This document shows, piece after piece, positions 1 through 8,207 of a stretch of 64,000 bases of DNA. Made by a program: the position numbers and the translations under genes. Within the stretch, counting starts at the first letter, position 1; every line of letters begins with the position of its first letter. Source of the stretch: Phycicoccus sonneratiae (GTDB lineage: Bacteria > Actinomycetota > Actinomycetes > Actinomycetales > Dermatophilaceae); contig NZ_JAFDVD010000001.1 in NCBI RefSeq assembly GCF_016887965.1, forward strand, positions 62,001 through 126,000, in the 5' to 3' direction. The notes under the pieces were generated by a model. The model was given only the letters and a program-made list of their open reading frames with translations, was not told the origin of the DNA and ran no database searches.

Positions 1-509
1 GCGTAGCTCTTCTTGACCGCGGCGTCGGCGGCCTCCTTGTCGCCGGCGCGCAGCGCCTGCTCCTGGAGGGTGATCTTCACGTACTGCTGGGTGAGCGTGG
101 ACGCGCCCTGGACGTCGCCGCCCTTGAGGTTGCTGATCATCGCGCGCGTGAAGCCGCGCGGGTCGAGGCCGCCGTGCTCGAAGAAGCGCGCGTCCTCGAT
201 GGCGATCTGCGCGTTCTGCATGTTCTTCGAGATGGTGTTGAGCTTGACGATGATGCGGTTCTCGTCGTACGGGTTCGCGATGAGCTTGTTGTCGGCGTCG
301 ACGATCTTCGACTGCTGGGCGAGCGGGGAGATCTCGAAGTCGCTCGGGAGCTCGTTGAAGAAGTCGACGCCCGCCTTGGCGGCCTGACCGCTGGCACCGA
401 TGGCGGGCACCGCGATGCCGGCCACGAGCAGCCCGGCGACCGTGCTCAGCACGACGAATCCGAGGAGGAGCCTGAGCACGGCGGGGATGTTCTGGGCGCG
501 ACCGTCCAT
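1..509 (-). CDS. ponA: Bifunctional class A penicillin-binding protein (partial, N-terminal part)
   Basis: This is the N-terminal 169 codons of a peptidoglycan synthase that polymerises lipid II and cross-links stem peptides on the outer face of the membrane. The frame starts with ATG at 509 and stays open to the window edge. Residues 10-35 form one membrane helix. The GT51 glycosyltransferase signatures follow: EDARFFEHGG, with the catalytic Glu, and QGASTLTQQYVK. The transpeptidase domain lies outside the window. It is divergent from whiB4, as ponA2 is in M. tuberculosis, so a PonA2-type assignment is likely but cannot be confirmed from this fragment. Confidence 0.93.
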   Translation of the reverse strand, partial: MDGRAQNIPAVLRLLLGFVVLSTVAGLLVAGIAVPAIGASGQAAKAGVDFFNELPSDFEISPLAQQSKIVDADNKLIANPYDENRIIVKLNTISKNMQNAQIAIEDARFFEHGGLDPRGFTRAMISNLKGGDVQGASTLTQQYVKITLQEQALRAGDKEAADAAVKKSY

Positions 510-600
510 GCCCGACAGGGTAACGCGGGCATCTGGCAATGCCCGATTCCGCGGTGTCCGGGCGCTCGCCGCGCCGCGTCGGGCACCTGCGGGTCCCGTC

Positions 601-640
601 GGTCGTCCGTTCGGCCCGGGGGTCGTCCGTTCGGCCGGGG
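601..640. repeat. Tandem 2 x 20 bp repeat in the ponA-whiB4 intergenic region
   Basis: GGTCGTCCGTTCGGCC occurs at 601-616 and again at 621-636. With flanking G/C the unit is 20 bp and the copies match at 19 of 20 positions. The 242-bp divergent region (510-751) holds the promoters of both the PBP gene and whiB4. A 20-bp period puts both copies on the same face of the helix, which would suit a regulator site; that role is inference. Confidence 0.6.
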
Positions 641-751
641 GCGCGACCCGCTCGGACGATAGCCGCTGGTCACCGCCCTGCCTACGGTTTCAGTACGTCC
701 TCACCGACATCCGGGGGGCCGAGGACATCGAGGCAGTGGAACGAGGTGGAC

Positions 752-1075
752 ATGAGCATCTCCCCGCAGGAGCAGAGCACCGAGGGGCAGTGGGTGGTGG
801 AGTGGGCGCCGCTGGGCAAGTGCGCCGGCAGCGACCCGGACGCGCTCTTCGTCCAGGGCAAGGCGCAGCGCGCCGCGAAGGTCGTGTGCAAGGGGTGCCC
901 GGTCGTGGCCGAGTGCCTCGCCGACGCGCTCGACAACCGCACGGAGTTCGGTGTCTGGGGAGGGATGACCGAACGAGAGCGCCGCGCCCTGCTGCGCCGC
1001 CGCCCTGACGTCAGGTCGTGGACGGCGCTGCTGTCCGCGGCGAAGGCCCGTGGCGCCGAGGGCGCCATCGCCTGA
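752..1075 (+). CDS. whiB4: WhiB4/WblA-type iron-sulfur transcriptional regulator
   Basis: This 107-aa redox-sensing regulator has the four WhiB cysteines (C24, C46, C49, C55) that bind a 4Fe-4S cluster, followed by the GVWGG turn (67-71) and a basic C-terminal helix for DNA binding. The stretch from DPDALFVQG through the second half resembles M. tuberculosis WhiB4 (Streptomyces WblA) more than WhiB1 or WhiB2. The ATG at 752 is chosen because a GAGG-type ribosome site lies just upstream and the length fits the family; the frame is open further upstream without family similarity. It lies divergent from the PBP gene and convergent with the ATPase pair, as in M. tuberculosis. Confidence 0.93.
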   Translation: MSISPQEQSTEGQWVVEWAPLGKCAGSDPDALFVQGKAQRAAKVVCKGCPVVAECLADALDNRTEFGVWGGMTERERRALLRRRPDVRSWTALLSAAKARGAEGAIA

Positions 1076-1085
1076 CCCCCGATCT

Positions 1086-1164
1086 CCCCGGAGGGGCCGA
1101 CCACCCCTGCACCCCGTTCGTGGCACCCCTGCAGCCGCGCGCGGACCCGGTCGGCCCCCCGGGG
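1086..1164. terminator. Long inverted repeat between convergent whiB4 and ATPase genes
   Basis: The arm at 1086-1101 (CCCCGGAGGGGCCGAC) is complementary to 1150-1164 apart from one missing base; the loop is 48 bases. It fills the 110-bp gap between two convergent genes, so a bidirectional terminator or transcript-end structure is plausible. There is no U-tract. Confidence 0.35.
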
Positions 1165-1185
1165 ATTCTTCCTGTCCGGGATCGT

Positions 1186-2382
1186 TCAGCCCGCGGTCAG
1201 CGCGGCGGACACCTCGCGCAGCCCGTCGAGGTCGTGGATGTCGGTGGCGCTCGCCGGCACCGTCGAGAGCGGGACGCCCGGGTGCGACGCGACGAACCGG
1301 CGCACGTGCGCCTCGTGGCGGGTGGCGGTCTCGGCGAGCGAGGCGTGCAGCCGCAGCAGGGCCGGCGTGAGGCCGGCGGTGCCGGCCGCGTCCCCGGTGG
1401 TTCCGCCGCCGTCGTCCTCGCGGTCCTCGAGCTGCTCGGCCGCCGCGGCGGCGCGCGCGCCGCTGAGCCCCGGCGCCGCGAGCACCTGCATCCGGTTGAC
1501 GACGACGCCGGCCAGCGGCATCGCCTCGGCCTCGAGCCGCTCGACGAAGTAGGCCGCCTCGCGCAGCGCATCCCGCTCGGGGGCGGCGACGACGACGAAC
1601 GCCGTCGACGGCTCCTTGAGGAGGGCGTAGGTGACGTCGGCGCGCTCGCGGAAGCCGCCGAACATCGTGTCGAGGGCGGCGACGAAGGTCTGGACGTCGG
1701 AGAGGAACTGCCCGCCGAGGACCTTCGAGAGGGTGGCGGCCGCGAGGTTGGCACCGACCGAGAAGACCTTGAGGTAGGCCCGCCCCCCGGCCTTCGCGGG
1801 GGCCATGAGGAGCCGGATGAACCGCCCGTCGAGGAAGGAGCCGAGGCGCTTCGGGGCGTCGAGGAAGTCGAGGGCGCTGCGCGAGGGCGGGGTGTCGACG
1901 ACGACGAGGTCCCACGTGCCGTCGGCGTCGGCCTGCGCCCGCAGCTGGCCGAGCTTCTCCATCGCCATGTACTCCTGCGTGCCCGCGAACGAGCTGGAGA
2001 CCGCTTGGTAGAACGGGTTCTCGAGGATCTGCTCGGCCTTGTCGGGCGTCGAGTGGGCGAGCACGACCTCGTCGAAGGTCCGCTTCATGTCGAGCATCAT
2101 CGCGTCGAGGGAGCCCCCGGCCGCGGTGTCGATGCCGGACACGGGACGCGGGGTGTTGTCGAGCTCGGTGAGCCCGAGGCTCTGGGCCAGCCGGCGGGCG
2201 GGGTCGATGGTGAGGACGACGACCTTCCGCCCGGCCTCGGCGGCCCGGACCCCGAGCGCGGCGGCGGTCGTCGTCTTCCCGACCCCACCGGATCCGCAGC
2301 AGACGATGATGCCGGTGCCCGGGTCGGCGAGGAGGGCGTCGACGTCGAGCCGGTCGGCGGCGGGGGCGGCGGCGCGGGCCAT
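1186..2382 (-). CDS. ArsA/Get3-like anion-transporter-type ATPase, second of pair
   Basis: A 398-aa P-loop ATPase of the ArsA/Get3 family. The deviant Walker A is GSGGVGKTTT (residues 30-39), followed by the LTIDPARRL switch region and a VVVDTPPS motif (Walker B/switch II). The start ATG at 2382 shares one base with the stop of the upstream ATPase, so the two are translationally coupled and probably form a heteromer. It corresponds to one half of M. tuberculosis Rv3679/Rv3680 by sequence type and position. The substrate is unknown: no partner arsenite pump (ArsB) is nearby, so arsenite export should not be assumed. A Gly/Asp-rich insert near residues 320-345 looks disordered. Confidence 0.9.
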   Translation of the reverse strand: MARAAAPAADRLDVDALLADPGTGIIVCCGSGGVGKTTTAAALGVRAAEAGRKVVVLTIDPARRLAQSLGLTELDNTPRPVSGIDTAAGGSLDAMMLDMKRTFDEVVLAHSTPDKAEQILENPFYQAVSSSFAGTQEYMAMEKLGQLRAQADADGTWDLVVVDTPPSRSALDFLDAPKRLGSFLDGRFIRLLMAPAKAGGRAYLKVFSVGANLAAATLSKVLGGQFLSDVQTFVAALDTMFGGFRERADVTYALLKEPSTAFVVVAAPERDALREAAYFVERLEAEAMPLAGVVVNRMQVLAAPGLSGARAAAAAEQLEDREDDGGGTTGDAAGTAGLTPALLRLHASLAETATRHEAHVRRFVASHPGVPLSTVPASATDIHDLDGLREVSAALTAG

Positions 2383-3395
2383 CAGCGGACCCCCTGCGCG
2401 GCGAGCTCGTCGGCGAGCACGGCGACGCCGCCGTCGTCGGTGCCGGCGGCCAGGGCCGGCAGGGTGAGCGTGGGGAGGCCGAGGGCGTCGACCTCGGCGG
2501 TCAGCTCGTCCTCGAGGGTGATGCGGGCCGCGTGGTCGCGGGCCTCGGCGAGCAGCCCGCCGACGGTCCGGGCGCCCGAGCGGACCCCGACCGCGGAGAG
2601 GTCGGCGCGCACCTGCTCCTCGACCTGCGGGCCGTCGGCCTCGAGCCGGGCGAGCAGCGGCGCGGGCACGAGCGGCTCGCGCACCTGGTTGACGACGACC
2701 GCCCCGAGCCCGAAGCCGGCGGCGGAGAGCTCGGCGACGGCGTCGGCGCTCTCCTGCACCGGCATCTCCTCGAGGACGGTGACGACGTGGACGACGCTGC
2801 GGCGGTCGCGGAGCATCCGGGTGATCGAGGCGGCCTGGGAGTGGATCGGGCCCATCCGGGCCAGGCCGGCGACCTGCTCGTTGACCCCGAGGAAGCGGGC
2901 CACGCGCCCGGTCGGCGGGGCGTCGAGGACGACGGCGTCCCAGACGAGCCGGCCCTGGCCGCGCTTGCCGCCGCTCGTGCGGCCGACCGCCTCGTAGACC
3001 TTGCCGGTGAGCAGGACGTCGCGCACCCCCGGCGCGATCGTCGTCGCGAAGTCGACGACCCCCATCCGCTCGAGGGCCCCGCCGGCGCGGCCGAGCTTGT
3101 AGAAGGTCTGGAGGTACTCGAGGAGGGCGGCCTTGGCGTCGACCGACAGCCCCCACAGCTCGCCGCCGGACGGGTCCTGGACGAGGCGGACCTCCTCGGT
3201 GCCGAGGGGCGGGACGTCGAAGGTCTGGCTGATGCCCTGCCGGTTCTCGACCTCGACGAGGAGGACCCGGCGGCCCTGCCGGGCGAGGGAGAGGGCCAGC
3301 GCGCTCGCGACCGTCGTCTTCCCGACCCCGCCCTTGCCGGTGACGACGTGCAGCCGGACGCCGTCGAGCACGCGCGCGAGGGGAGGGGCGGCCAT
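2382..3395 (-). CDS. ArsA/Get3-like anion-transporter-type ATPase, first of pair
   Basis: A 337-aa ATPase with a classic KGGVGKTT deviant Walker A near residues 20-27, EVENRQG in the switch I position and VVLDAPPTGR as the switch II segment. It is the upstream partner of the 1186-2382 gene, with a one-base stop/start overlap. The paired, non-fused arrangement matches M. tuberculosis Rv3679/Rv3680 next to whiB4. A chaperone-like or membrane-targeting role is possible from the Get3 similarity, but nothing in the neighbourhood identifies a client. Confidence 0.9.
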   Translation of the reverse strand: MAAPPLARVLDGVRLHVVTGKGGVGKTTVASALALSLARQGRRVLLVEVENRQGISQTFDVPPLGTEEVRLVQDPSGGELWGLSVDAKAALLEYLQTFYKLGRAGGALERMGVVDFATTIAPGVRDVLLTGKVYEAVGRTSGGKRGQGRLVWDAVVLDAPPTGRVARFLGVNEQVAGLARMGPIHSQAASITRMLRDRRSVVHVVTVLEEMPVQESADAVAELSAAGFGLGAVVVNQVREPLVPAPLLARLEADGPQVEEQVRADLSAVGVRSGARTVGGLLAEARDHAARITLEDELTAEVDALGLPTLTLPALAAGTDDGGVAVLADELAAQGVR

Positions 3396-3416
3396 GGGCC
3401 CAGCGTAGGTGGGGGG

Positions 3417-4202
3417 TCAGGCGTGGTGCGGGCCGCCCCGGCCGAGGGTCAGCTCCTCGACCTCGGCGAGGAGCAGGAGGTACGCGGGGTGCTCGGGGTC
3501 GACGAGGTCGAAGTGGTCGGCCCCGCGGGCGGTGGCCGTCGTGGCGTCGGCGTCGGCGTCGGTGCGGGTGGCGGCGTAGGACGCGGCGACCTCCGGCGGG
3601 ACGACGTCGTCGTGCTCGCCGGAGACGAGGGCCACCGGGGCGCTGAGGCGCTGGCGGGCGGGGTCGGCGGCGGCCCACGCGTCCGGCACCTCGTCGGGGG
3701 CGCCGCCGAGGAAGGCGCGGGCGGCGTCGTCGCCGAGGTGGAGGCGGTCGGCGGCGCCGAGGTCGGCGACCGGCCCGAGCGCGACGGCCCCGACGAGGTC
3801 CTCGACCCGGTCCTCGGACGCCAGCCAGGTGACGAGGTGCCCGCCCGCCGAGTGGCCGACGAGGACGAGGGTGTCGGGCAGGTCGGTGTCGGCCCGCGCC
3901 GCCGCGAGCGTGGCGCGCAGGGCGTCCGCGGTGCCCGGCCAGCCGCCGCCGGGCATCCCGGTGCGCGGGTACTCGAGGTTGGCGACGTGGAAGCCGTCGC
4001 GGGCGAGGGCCTCGGCGAGCGGGCCGAGGTGGGTGCGGTCGTACGTCGGGCGCCAGAAGCCGCCGTGGACGAGGGCGACGGTGATGCCGCGGGCCCGGTG
4101 CGGCTCGGGGTCGAAGACGTCGTAGACGTCGGTCTGCTCCGGGCCGGTGACCTCGGTGCGGTCGGGCTGGCGGGCGGGCCGGGTCATGACGTCGTCGCTC
4201 AT
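3417..4202 (-). CDS. Alpha/beta hydrolase, kynurenine-formamidase-like
   Basis: A 261-aa alpha/beta-hydrolase. The oxyanion segment HGGFWRPTYD and the nucleophile elbow GHSAGG are intact, and the acid and His lie in GEHDDVVP and GADHFDLVDP. The HGG-F/Y-W plus GHSAGG combination is typical of arylformamidases and related carboxylesterases. No other kynurenine-pathway gene is present, so the substrate is open. ATG 4202 is preferred to the upstream alternative at 4289 because the extra residues have no family similarity and would overlap the divergent DUF4177 gene. It sits 21 bp upstream of the ATPase pair on the same strand and may be cotranscribed. Confidence 0.8.
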   Translation of the reverse strand: MSDDVMTRPARQPDRTEVTGPEQTDVYDVFDPEPHRARGITVALVHGGFWRPTYDRTHLGPLAEALARDGFHVANLEYPRTGMPGGGWPGTADALRATLAAARADTDLPDTLVLVGHSAGGHLVTWLASEDRVEDLVGAVALGPVADLGAADRLHLGDDAARAFLGGAPDEVPDAWAAADPARQRLSAPVALVSGEHDDVVPPEVAASYAATRTDADADATTATARGADHFDLVDPEHPAYLLLLAEVEELTLGRGGPHHA

Positions 4203-4247
4203 CACCGGCCACGGTAGCCGTGGTGGGCCGCCGGTAGGGTGGCGCGC

Positions 4248-4400
4248 ATGCAGAAGTGGGAGTACGCGACCGTGCCGCTCATCGTCCACGCGACGAAGCA
4301 GATCCTCGACCAGTGGGGCGAGGACGGCTGGGAGCTCGTCCAGGTGCTCGTCATGCCCGAGGGCAACCTCGTCGCCTACCTCAAGCGCGCGAAGGGCTGA
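4248..4400 (+). CDS. Small DUF4177 protein
   Basis: A 50-aa protein starting MQKWEYATVPL and containing WGEDGWELVQV, the hallmark of DUF4177. It runs from ATG 4248 to TGA 4400, five bases before the RidA start, so the two are likely cotranscribed. A small protein at the same place is annotated in mycobacteria (Rv3678A). Its function is unknown. Confidence 0.85.
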   Translation: MQKWEYATVPLIVHATKQILDQWGEDGWELVQVLVMPEGNLVAYLKRAKG

Positions 4401-4405
4401 GCCGG

Positions 4406-4879
4406 ATGGGTGTCGTCGAGGACCGCCTCGCCGCGCTGGGGCTGACGCTCCCGGAGGTCGTCCCGCCGCTGGCGGCCTACGTTCCGGCCGTGCTCGACGG
4501 CTCGCGCGTCTACGTCTCGGGGCAGGTGCCGATGGTCGACGGCGCGCTGCCGGTCACGGGTGCGGTCGGCGAGCTCGTCGGGCTGGTGTCGCCCGAGCGG
4601 GCCAAGGAGCTCGCCGCCGTCTGCGCGCTCAACGCCATCGCCGCGGTGAAGACCGTCGTCGACGACCTCGACCGCGTCGAGCGGGTCGTCAAGGTCACCG
4701 GTTTCGTCGCCTCCGACCCCTCGTTCACCGGTCAGCCGGGGGTCGTCAACGGCGCCAGCGAGCTGTTCGGTGCGGTCTTCGGCGACGCCGGGGTGCACGC
4801 CCGCTCTGCCGTCGGGGTGGCCGCGCTGCCGCTCGGCGCGCCGGTCGAGGTCGAGGTGATCGTCCACGTCCGCGACTGA
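4406..4879 (+). CDS. RidA family (YjgF/YER057c/UK114) protein
   Basis: A 157-aa protein of the RidA fold, a family that hydrolyses reactive enamine/imine intermediates from PLP enzymes. SGQVPMVDG, VVKVTGFVAS and an ending typical of trimeric RidA proteins (VEVEVIVHV) are visible. The canonical C-terminal EIE catalytic-Arg pattern of archetypal RidA is not obvious: the segment reads HARSAVGVAALPLGAPVEVE, with the Arg present in ARSAVGV, as in the longer actinobacterial subfamily. ATG 4406 follows the DUF4177 stop by five bases. It corresponds to Rv3678c. Confidence 0.88.
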   Translation: MGVVEDRLAALGLTLPEVVPPLAAYVPAVLDGSRVYVSGQVPMVDGALPVTGAVGELVGLVSPERAKELAAVCALNAIAAVKTVVDDLDRVERVVKVTGFVASDPSFTGQPGVVNGASELFGAVFGDAGVHARSAVGVAALPLGAPVEVEVIVHVRD

Positions 4880-4892
4880 CGGCGCGGGCCGG

Positions 4893-5588
4893 GTGCTGCG
4901 CGCCCCGATGCGTGACGGCGGGCTGCTCGAGCGGGCGCGCGCGTGGGTCGGGGCGGGGTCGCCGTCCGGCGCCGAGCCGCAGCCCGCCGCCACGGTGATG
5001 CTGGTGCGTGACACCGCGTCCGGGCCCGAGGTCTACGTCCAGCGCCGGGTCGCGACGATGGCCTTCGCGCCGTCGATGGTCGTCTTCCCGGGTGGGCGCG
5101 TGGATGCCTCGGACTCCGGCATGGACCCCGCGACGCCGGGGCTCGCCGACCTCGCCGCGCACCTCGGGGTGTCGGCGGCCGCGGCCGCGCCCTTCGCCGC
5201 CGCCGCGGTGCGCGAGGTCGAGGAGGAGTGCGGGGTGCGGCTGCCCGTGTCGGCGCTGCGCGGGCGCGGGCACTGGGTGACCCCGGCCTTCGAGCCGCGC
5301 CGCTACGACACGTGGATCCTCGCCGCCGGGATGCCGGAGGGGCAGGAGGCGCGGGAGACGAGCGGTGAGTCCGACGGCGGCGGGTGGGCGCGGCCCGCGG
5401 TGCTCCTCGAGCGGGCGGCCGCCGGTGAGCTGCGGATGATGCCGCCGCAGGTGTGGGCGCTCGAGGCGCTCGCCGGGTTCGACGCCGCGGCGGCCTTCCT
5501 CGCCGACCGGCCGCGCATCGCCCGGGTCGCGCCCGTGCTCGAGCAGGAGCCGGACGGCTCGCTCGTCCTCGTCACCGAGCTCCCCTGA
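4893..5588 (+). CDS. NUDIX hydrolase with long Nudix-box insertion (NUDT19-like)
   Basis: A 231-aa NUDIX hydrolase. The box is split: FPGGRVDASD is followed by roughly 30 residues before the catalytic helix REVEEECGV, the arrangement seen in NUDT19-like/RDD-type actinobacterial proteins. The likely substrate is a nucleoside-diphosphate-linked compound, possibly a CoA derivative; this is not shown by the sequence. The start is GTG 4893, 13 bases after RidA; ATG 4908 is an equally possible start because neither has a strong ribosome site. Confidence 0.8.
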   Translation: MLRAPMRDGGLLERARAWVGAGSPSGAEPQPAATVMLVRDTASGPEVYVQRRVATMAFAPSMVVFPGGRVDASDSGMDPATPGLADLAAHLGVSAAAAAPFAAAAVREVEEECGVRLPVSALRGRGHWVTPAFEPRRYDTWILAAGMPEGQEARETSGESDGGGWARPAVLLERAAAGELRMMPPQVWALEALAGFDAAAAFLADRPRIARVAPVLEQEPDGSLVLVTELP

Positions 5589-5648
5589 CGGCCCGAGGGG
5601 CGACCCGGCGCACGGACCACCCGGACGTCCACCCCGCGTGGGCCGCCA

Positions 5649-5733
5649 GGAAGCCTCCCTGGGGCCGGACTGGGGGTGCTCGCCCCACCTCAGCGACCTG
5701 GAAGCCTTCCTGGGGCCGGACTGGGGGTGCTCG
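5649..5733. repeat. Near-perfect 34-bp direct repeat upstream of the MBL gene
   Basis: A 34-bp unit is present at 5649-5682 and 5700-5733, with one mismatch (CCTCCC against CCTTCC). Each copy starts GGAAGCC and ends GGGGGTGCTCG, and the second begins with the near-palindrome GGAAGCCTTCC. It occupies most of the 178-bp gap between the NUDIX and MBL genes. It may be a member of a dispersed intergenic repeat family; only this pair is seen in the window. Confidence 0.75.
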
Positions 5734-5766
5734 GCGGGGGACCGGGCCCGCGTCTAGGGTGGCCGG

Positions 5767-6588
5767 ATGAGCGCCCAGCCGCCCCCGTCGGTCCGCGACC
5801 CGTGGGTCGGGGGAGCGGTCGGCGAGCGGGCGCACTGCGTCCTCGCGCCGAACCCCGGGCCGATGACCCTCGACGGCACGAACACCTGGGTGCTCCTCGA
5901 GCCGGGGTCCACCGAGGCCGTCGTCGTCGACCCGGGCCCGCACGGCGACGAGCACCTGCGCGCCGTCCTGACCCACGTCGAGGCCCGCGGCGCCCGGGTC
6001 GCGCTGACCGTCCTCACCCACGGCCACCACGACCACGCCGAGGCCGCCCCGCGCTTCGCCGAGCTGACGGGTGCCCCGACCCGGGCCGTCGGCCGCGGTC
6101 ACGACGACCTGCACGACGGCGACGTCGTCACCACCGGCGGGCTCGAGCTGCGGGTCGTCGCGACCCCGGGCCACACGGCCGACTCCGTCTCCTTCGCGCT
6201 GCCGGCCGAGCACGCCCTGCTGACCGGCGACACCGTGCTCGGCCGCGGCACGACCGTCGTCGCCCACCCGGACGGCGAGCTCGACGCCTACCTCACCTCG
6301 CTCGAGCGCATCGCCGCGCTCACCGGCGACGGCGCCGTGACCCGCATCCTCCCCGGCCACGGCCCGCTCGTGCCGGACGCCGCGGCGATGGTCGCCTTCT
6401 ACCGGACCCACCGCGCCGAGCGGCTCGACCAGGTGCGCCAGGCGCTGGCCGACGGCGCGGCCGCGGAACCGGACCCCGTCGAGGGCGTGCTGACGCGGGT
6501 CTACGCCGAGGTGCCGCAGGAGGTGTGGCCGGCGGCCCGGATGAGCATCCGCGCCCAGCTCGACCACCTCGGGGTGGCCTGGCGCTGA
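5767..6588 (+). CDS. Metallo-beta-lactamase-fold hydrolase (LACTB2-like)
   Basis: A 273-aa MBL-fold protein. The metal motif THGHHDHAEA (HxHxDH) is intact, with GHTADS and LTGDTVLG providing the next His and Asp ligands and GHGP the last His. NPGPMTLDGTNTWVL at the N terminus is typical of the LACTB2/glyoxalase-II-like subgroup. ATG 5767 follows the CTAGGGT -10-like sequence closely, so a short or absent leader is possible. The gene is the positional counterpart of Rv3677c and is convergent with crp. The substrate is unknown; a phosphodiesterase or thioester activity is possible. Confidence 0.88.
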   Translation: MSAQPPPSVRDPWVGGAVGERAHCVLAPNPGPMTLDGTNTWVLLEPGSTEAVVVDPGPHGDEHLRAVLTHVEARGARVALTVLTHGHHDHAEAAPRFAELTGAPTRAVGRGHDDLHDGDVVTTGGLELRVVATPGHTADSVSFALPAEHALLTGDTVLGRGTTVVAHPDGELDAYLTSLERIAALTGDGAVTRILPGHGPLVPDAAAMVAFYRTHRAERLDQVRQALADGAAAEPDPVEGVLTRVYAEVPQEVWPAARMSIRAQLDHLGVAWR

Positions 6589-6600
6589 GCGCGCGGGACC

Positions 6601-7278
6601 TCAGCGGGCGCGGCGCCTCAGGCGCTCGACGTCGACGAGGAGGACGGCCCGGGCCTCGAGCCGCAGCCAGCCGCGGGAGGCGAAGTCGGCGAGCGCCTTG
6701 TTGACCGTCTCGCGGGAGGCGCCGACGAGCTGGGCGAGCTCCTCCTGGGTGAGGTCGTGCGCGACCATGACGCCCTCGTCGACCGGGCGCCCGAACCGCT
6801 TCGCGAGGTCGAGCAGGGCCTTGGCGACGCGGCCGGGGACGTCGGTGAAGACGAGGTCGGCGAGCACGTCGTTGGTGCGCCGCAGCCGGCGGGCGAGCGC
6901 GGTGAGGAGGGTGAGGGCGACACCCGGGCGCTGGTGCAGCACCTCGCGCAGCTGGTCCTGGCCCATCGAGACGAGCTGGGTCTCGGCGACGGCGGTGGCC
7001 GTGGCGGTGCGCGGCCCGGGGTCGAAGAGCGAGAGCTCGCCGAACATCTCGCCGGGGCCGAGGATGGCGAGGAGGTTCTCGCGCCCGTCGGTGCTCGTGC
7101 GGCCGAGCTTGATCTTGCCCTCGGCGATGACGTAGAGGCGGTCGCCCTGGTCGCCCTCGTGGAAGAGGACGTCACCGCGCTCGAGGCGCGCGGCGCTCAT
7201 CGAGGAGATGAGGGTCTCGGCCGCCTGGTCGTCGAGGGGCGAGAAGAGCGGGGCTTTCCGCACGACGTCGTGATCCAC
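6601..7278 (-). CDS. crp: Crp/Fnr-family cAMP-responsive regulator
   Basis: A 225-aa Crp-type regulator. It has an N-terminal cyclic-nucleotide fold (GEMFGELSLFDPGPRTATA phosphate-binding cassette), a dimer helix, and a C-terminal winged helix with recognition segment VGASRETVNKALADF. GTG 7278 gives VDHDVVRKAPLF, the standard start of actinobacterial Crp (M. tuberculosis Rv3676), and a family-typical length. The frame stays open upstream to 7455 but without similarity. It is divergent from nth with a 91-bp gap, and convergent with the MBL gene. Confidence 0.93.
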   Translation of the reverse strand: MDHDVVRKAPLFSPLDDQAAETLISSMSAARLERGDVLFHEGDQGDRLYVIAEGKIKLGRTSTDGRENLLAILGPGEMFGELSLFDPGPRTATATAVAETQLVSMGQDQLREVLHQRPGVALTLLTALARRLRRTNDVLADLVFTDVPGRVAKALLDLAKRFGRPVDEGVMVAHDLTQEELAQLVGASRETVNKALADFASRGWLRLEARAVLLVDVERLRRRAR

Positions 7279-7369
7279 GTCGCACAGTGTGCCAGAACGC
7301 GCAGGTCGTCCCGGGTGCACCGGCCGCCCGTCGCCCGGGGGTGTCGGCGCGGGCCCGTAGGCTGCCGCC

Positions 7370-8158
7370 GTGCCCGTCCGTCCCTCGCCCGCCGTCCGTC
7401 GCGCGGCCACCGGCGAGGAGTCGCCGGTCGCCCGCACCCGCCGCGCCCGGCGCATCTCGAAGGCGCTCCACGAGCGCTACCCGTACGCCCACTGCGAGCT
7501 CGACTTCGAGACCCCGCTGCAGCTGCTCGTCGCCACCGTCCTGTCGGCCCAGACCACCGACGTCATGGTCAACACCGTCACCCCCACCCTCTTCTCGCGC
7601 TGGCCCACCGCCGAGGCGCTCGCGGCCGCCGACCGCGAGGAGATGGAGGCCGTCCTCAAGCCCACCGGCTTCTTCCGGGCCAAGACGAACTCGGTCATCA
7701 CCCTCGCCCAGGCGCTCGTCGAGCGGTACGGCGGCGAGGTGCCGGGGCGGATGGCCGACCTCGTCACCCTTCCCGGGGTCGGTCGCAAGACCGCCAACGT
7801 CGTCCTCGGCAACGCCTTCGGGGTGCCGGGCCTCACCGTCGACACGCACTTCGGCCGGCTGGTGCGCCGCTGGGGCTGGACGCAGGAGACCGACCCCGTC
7901 AAGGTCGAGGCCGACGTCGCCGCCCTCATCCCGAAGGCCGACTGGACGATGCTCAGCCACGTCGTGATCTTCCACGGCCGGCGCACCTGCTTCGCCCGCA
8001 AGCCGGCGTGCGGGGCCTGCCCGGTCACCCGCTGGTGCCCCGCCTACGGCGAGGGCGAGACCGACCCCGAGAAGGCCGCGAAGCTCCTCAAGTTCGAGCT
8101 CGCCCCCGGCGCCGTCCTCCCCGACCCGCCGCCGGGTCCGCTCCCCGACGAGCAGTGA
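7370..8158 (+). CDS. nth: Endonuclease III (DNA glycosylase/AP lyase)
   Basis: A 262-aa base-excision repair enzyme that removes oxidised pyrimidines. It has SAQTTD near the catalytic region, the helix-hairpin-helix [10 protein letters not shown] with its catalytic Lys, VDTHFGRL with the catalytic Asp, and a C-terminal CX6CX2CX5C cluster loop ([17 protein letters not shown]) for 4Fe-4S. The GTG start at 7370 adds about 25 basic residues before the core. It is divergent from crp, as in M. tuberculosis. Confidence 0.95.
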   Translation: MPVRPSPAVRRAATGEESPVARTRRARRISKALHERYPYAHCELDFETPLQLLVATVLSAQTTDVMVNTVTPTLFSRWPTAEALAAADREEMEAVLKPTGFFRAKTNSVITLAQALVERYGGEVPGRMADLVTLPGVGRKTANVVLGNAFGVPGLTVDTHFGRLVRRWGWTQETDPVKVEADVAALIPKADWTMLSHVVIFHGRRTCFARKPACGACPVTRWCPAYGEGETDPEKAAKLLKFELAPGAVLPDPPPGPLPDEQ

Positions 8159-8207
8159 GACGACGGGCTGCCCGGCCCACCCAGCGGGCGTGCCTACGAT
8201 GACCCGC

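Noticed and set aside
1186-3395. Arsenic resistance operon, suggested by ArsA-like ATPases
   Set aside because: No ArsB, ArsR, ArsC or ArsD is present and the pair fits the Rv3679/Rv3680-type locus.
1186-4212. Very long open frames on the opposite or shifted frame of real genes (for example 1008 aa here and 1257 aa at 48946-52719)
   Set aside because: Products are Arg/Pro/Ala-rich without any motif and overlap well-supported genes; such shadow frames are expected at this GC content.
7255-7290. Crp-like TGTG...CACG half-sites in front of crp
   Set aside because: Half-site spacing is two bases too wide for a TGTGA-N6-TCACA site, so autoregulation cannot be claimed.
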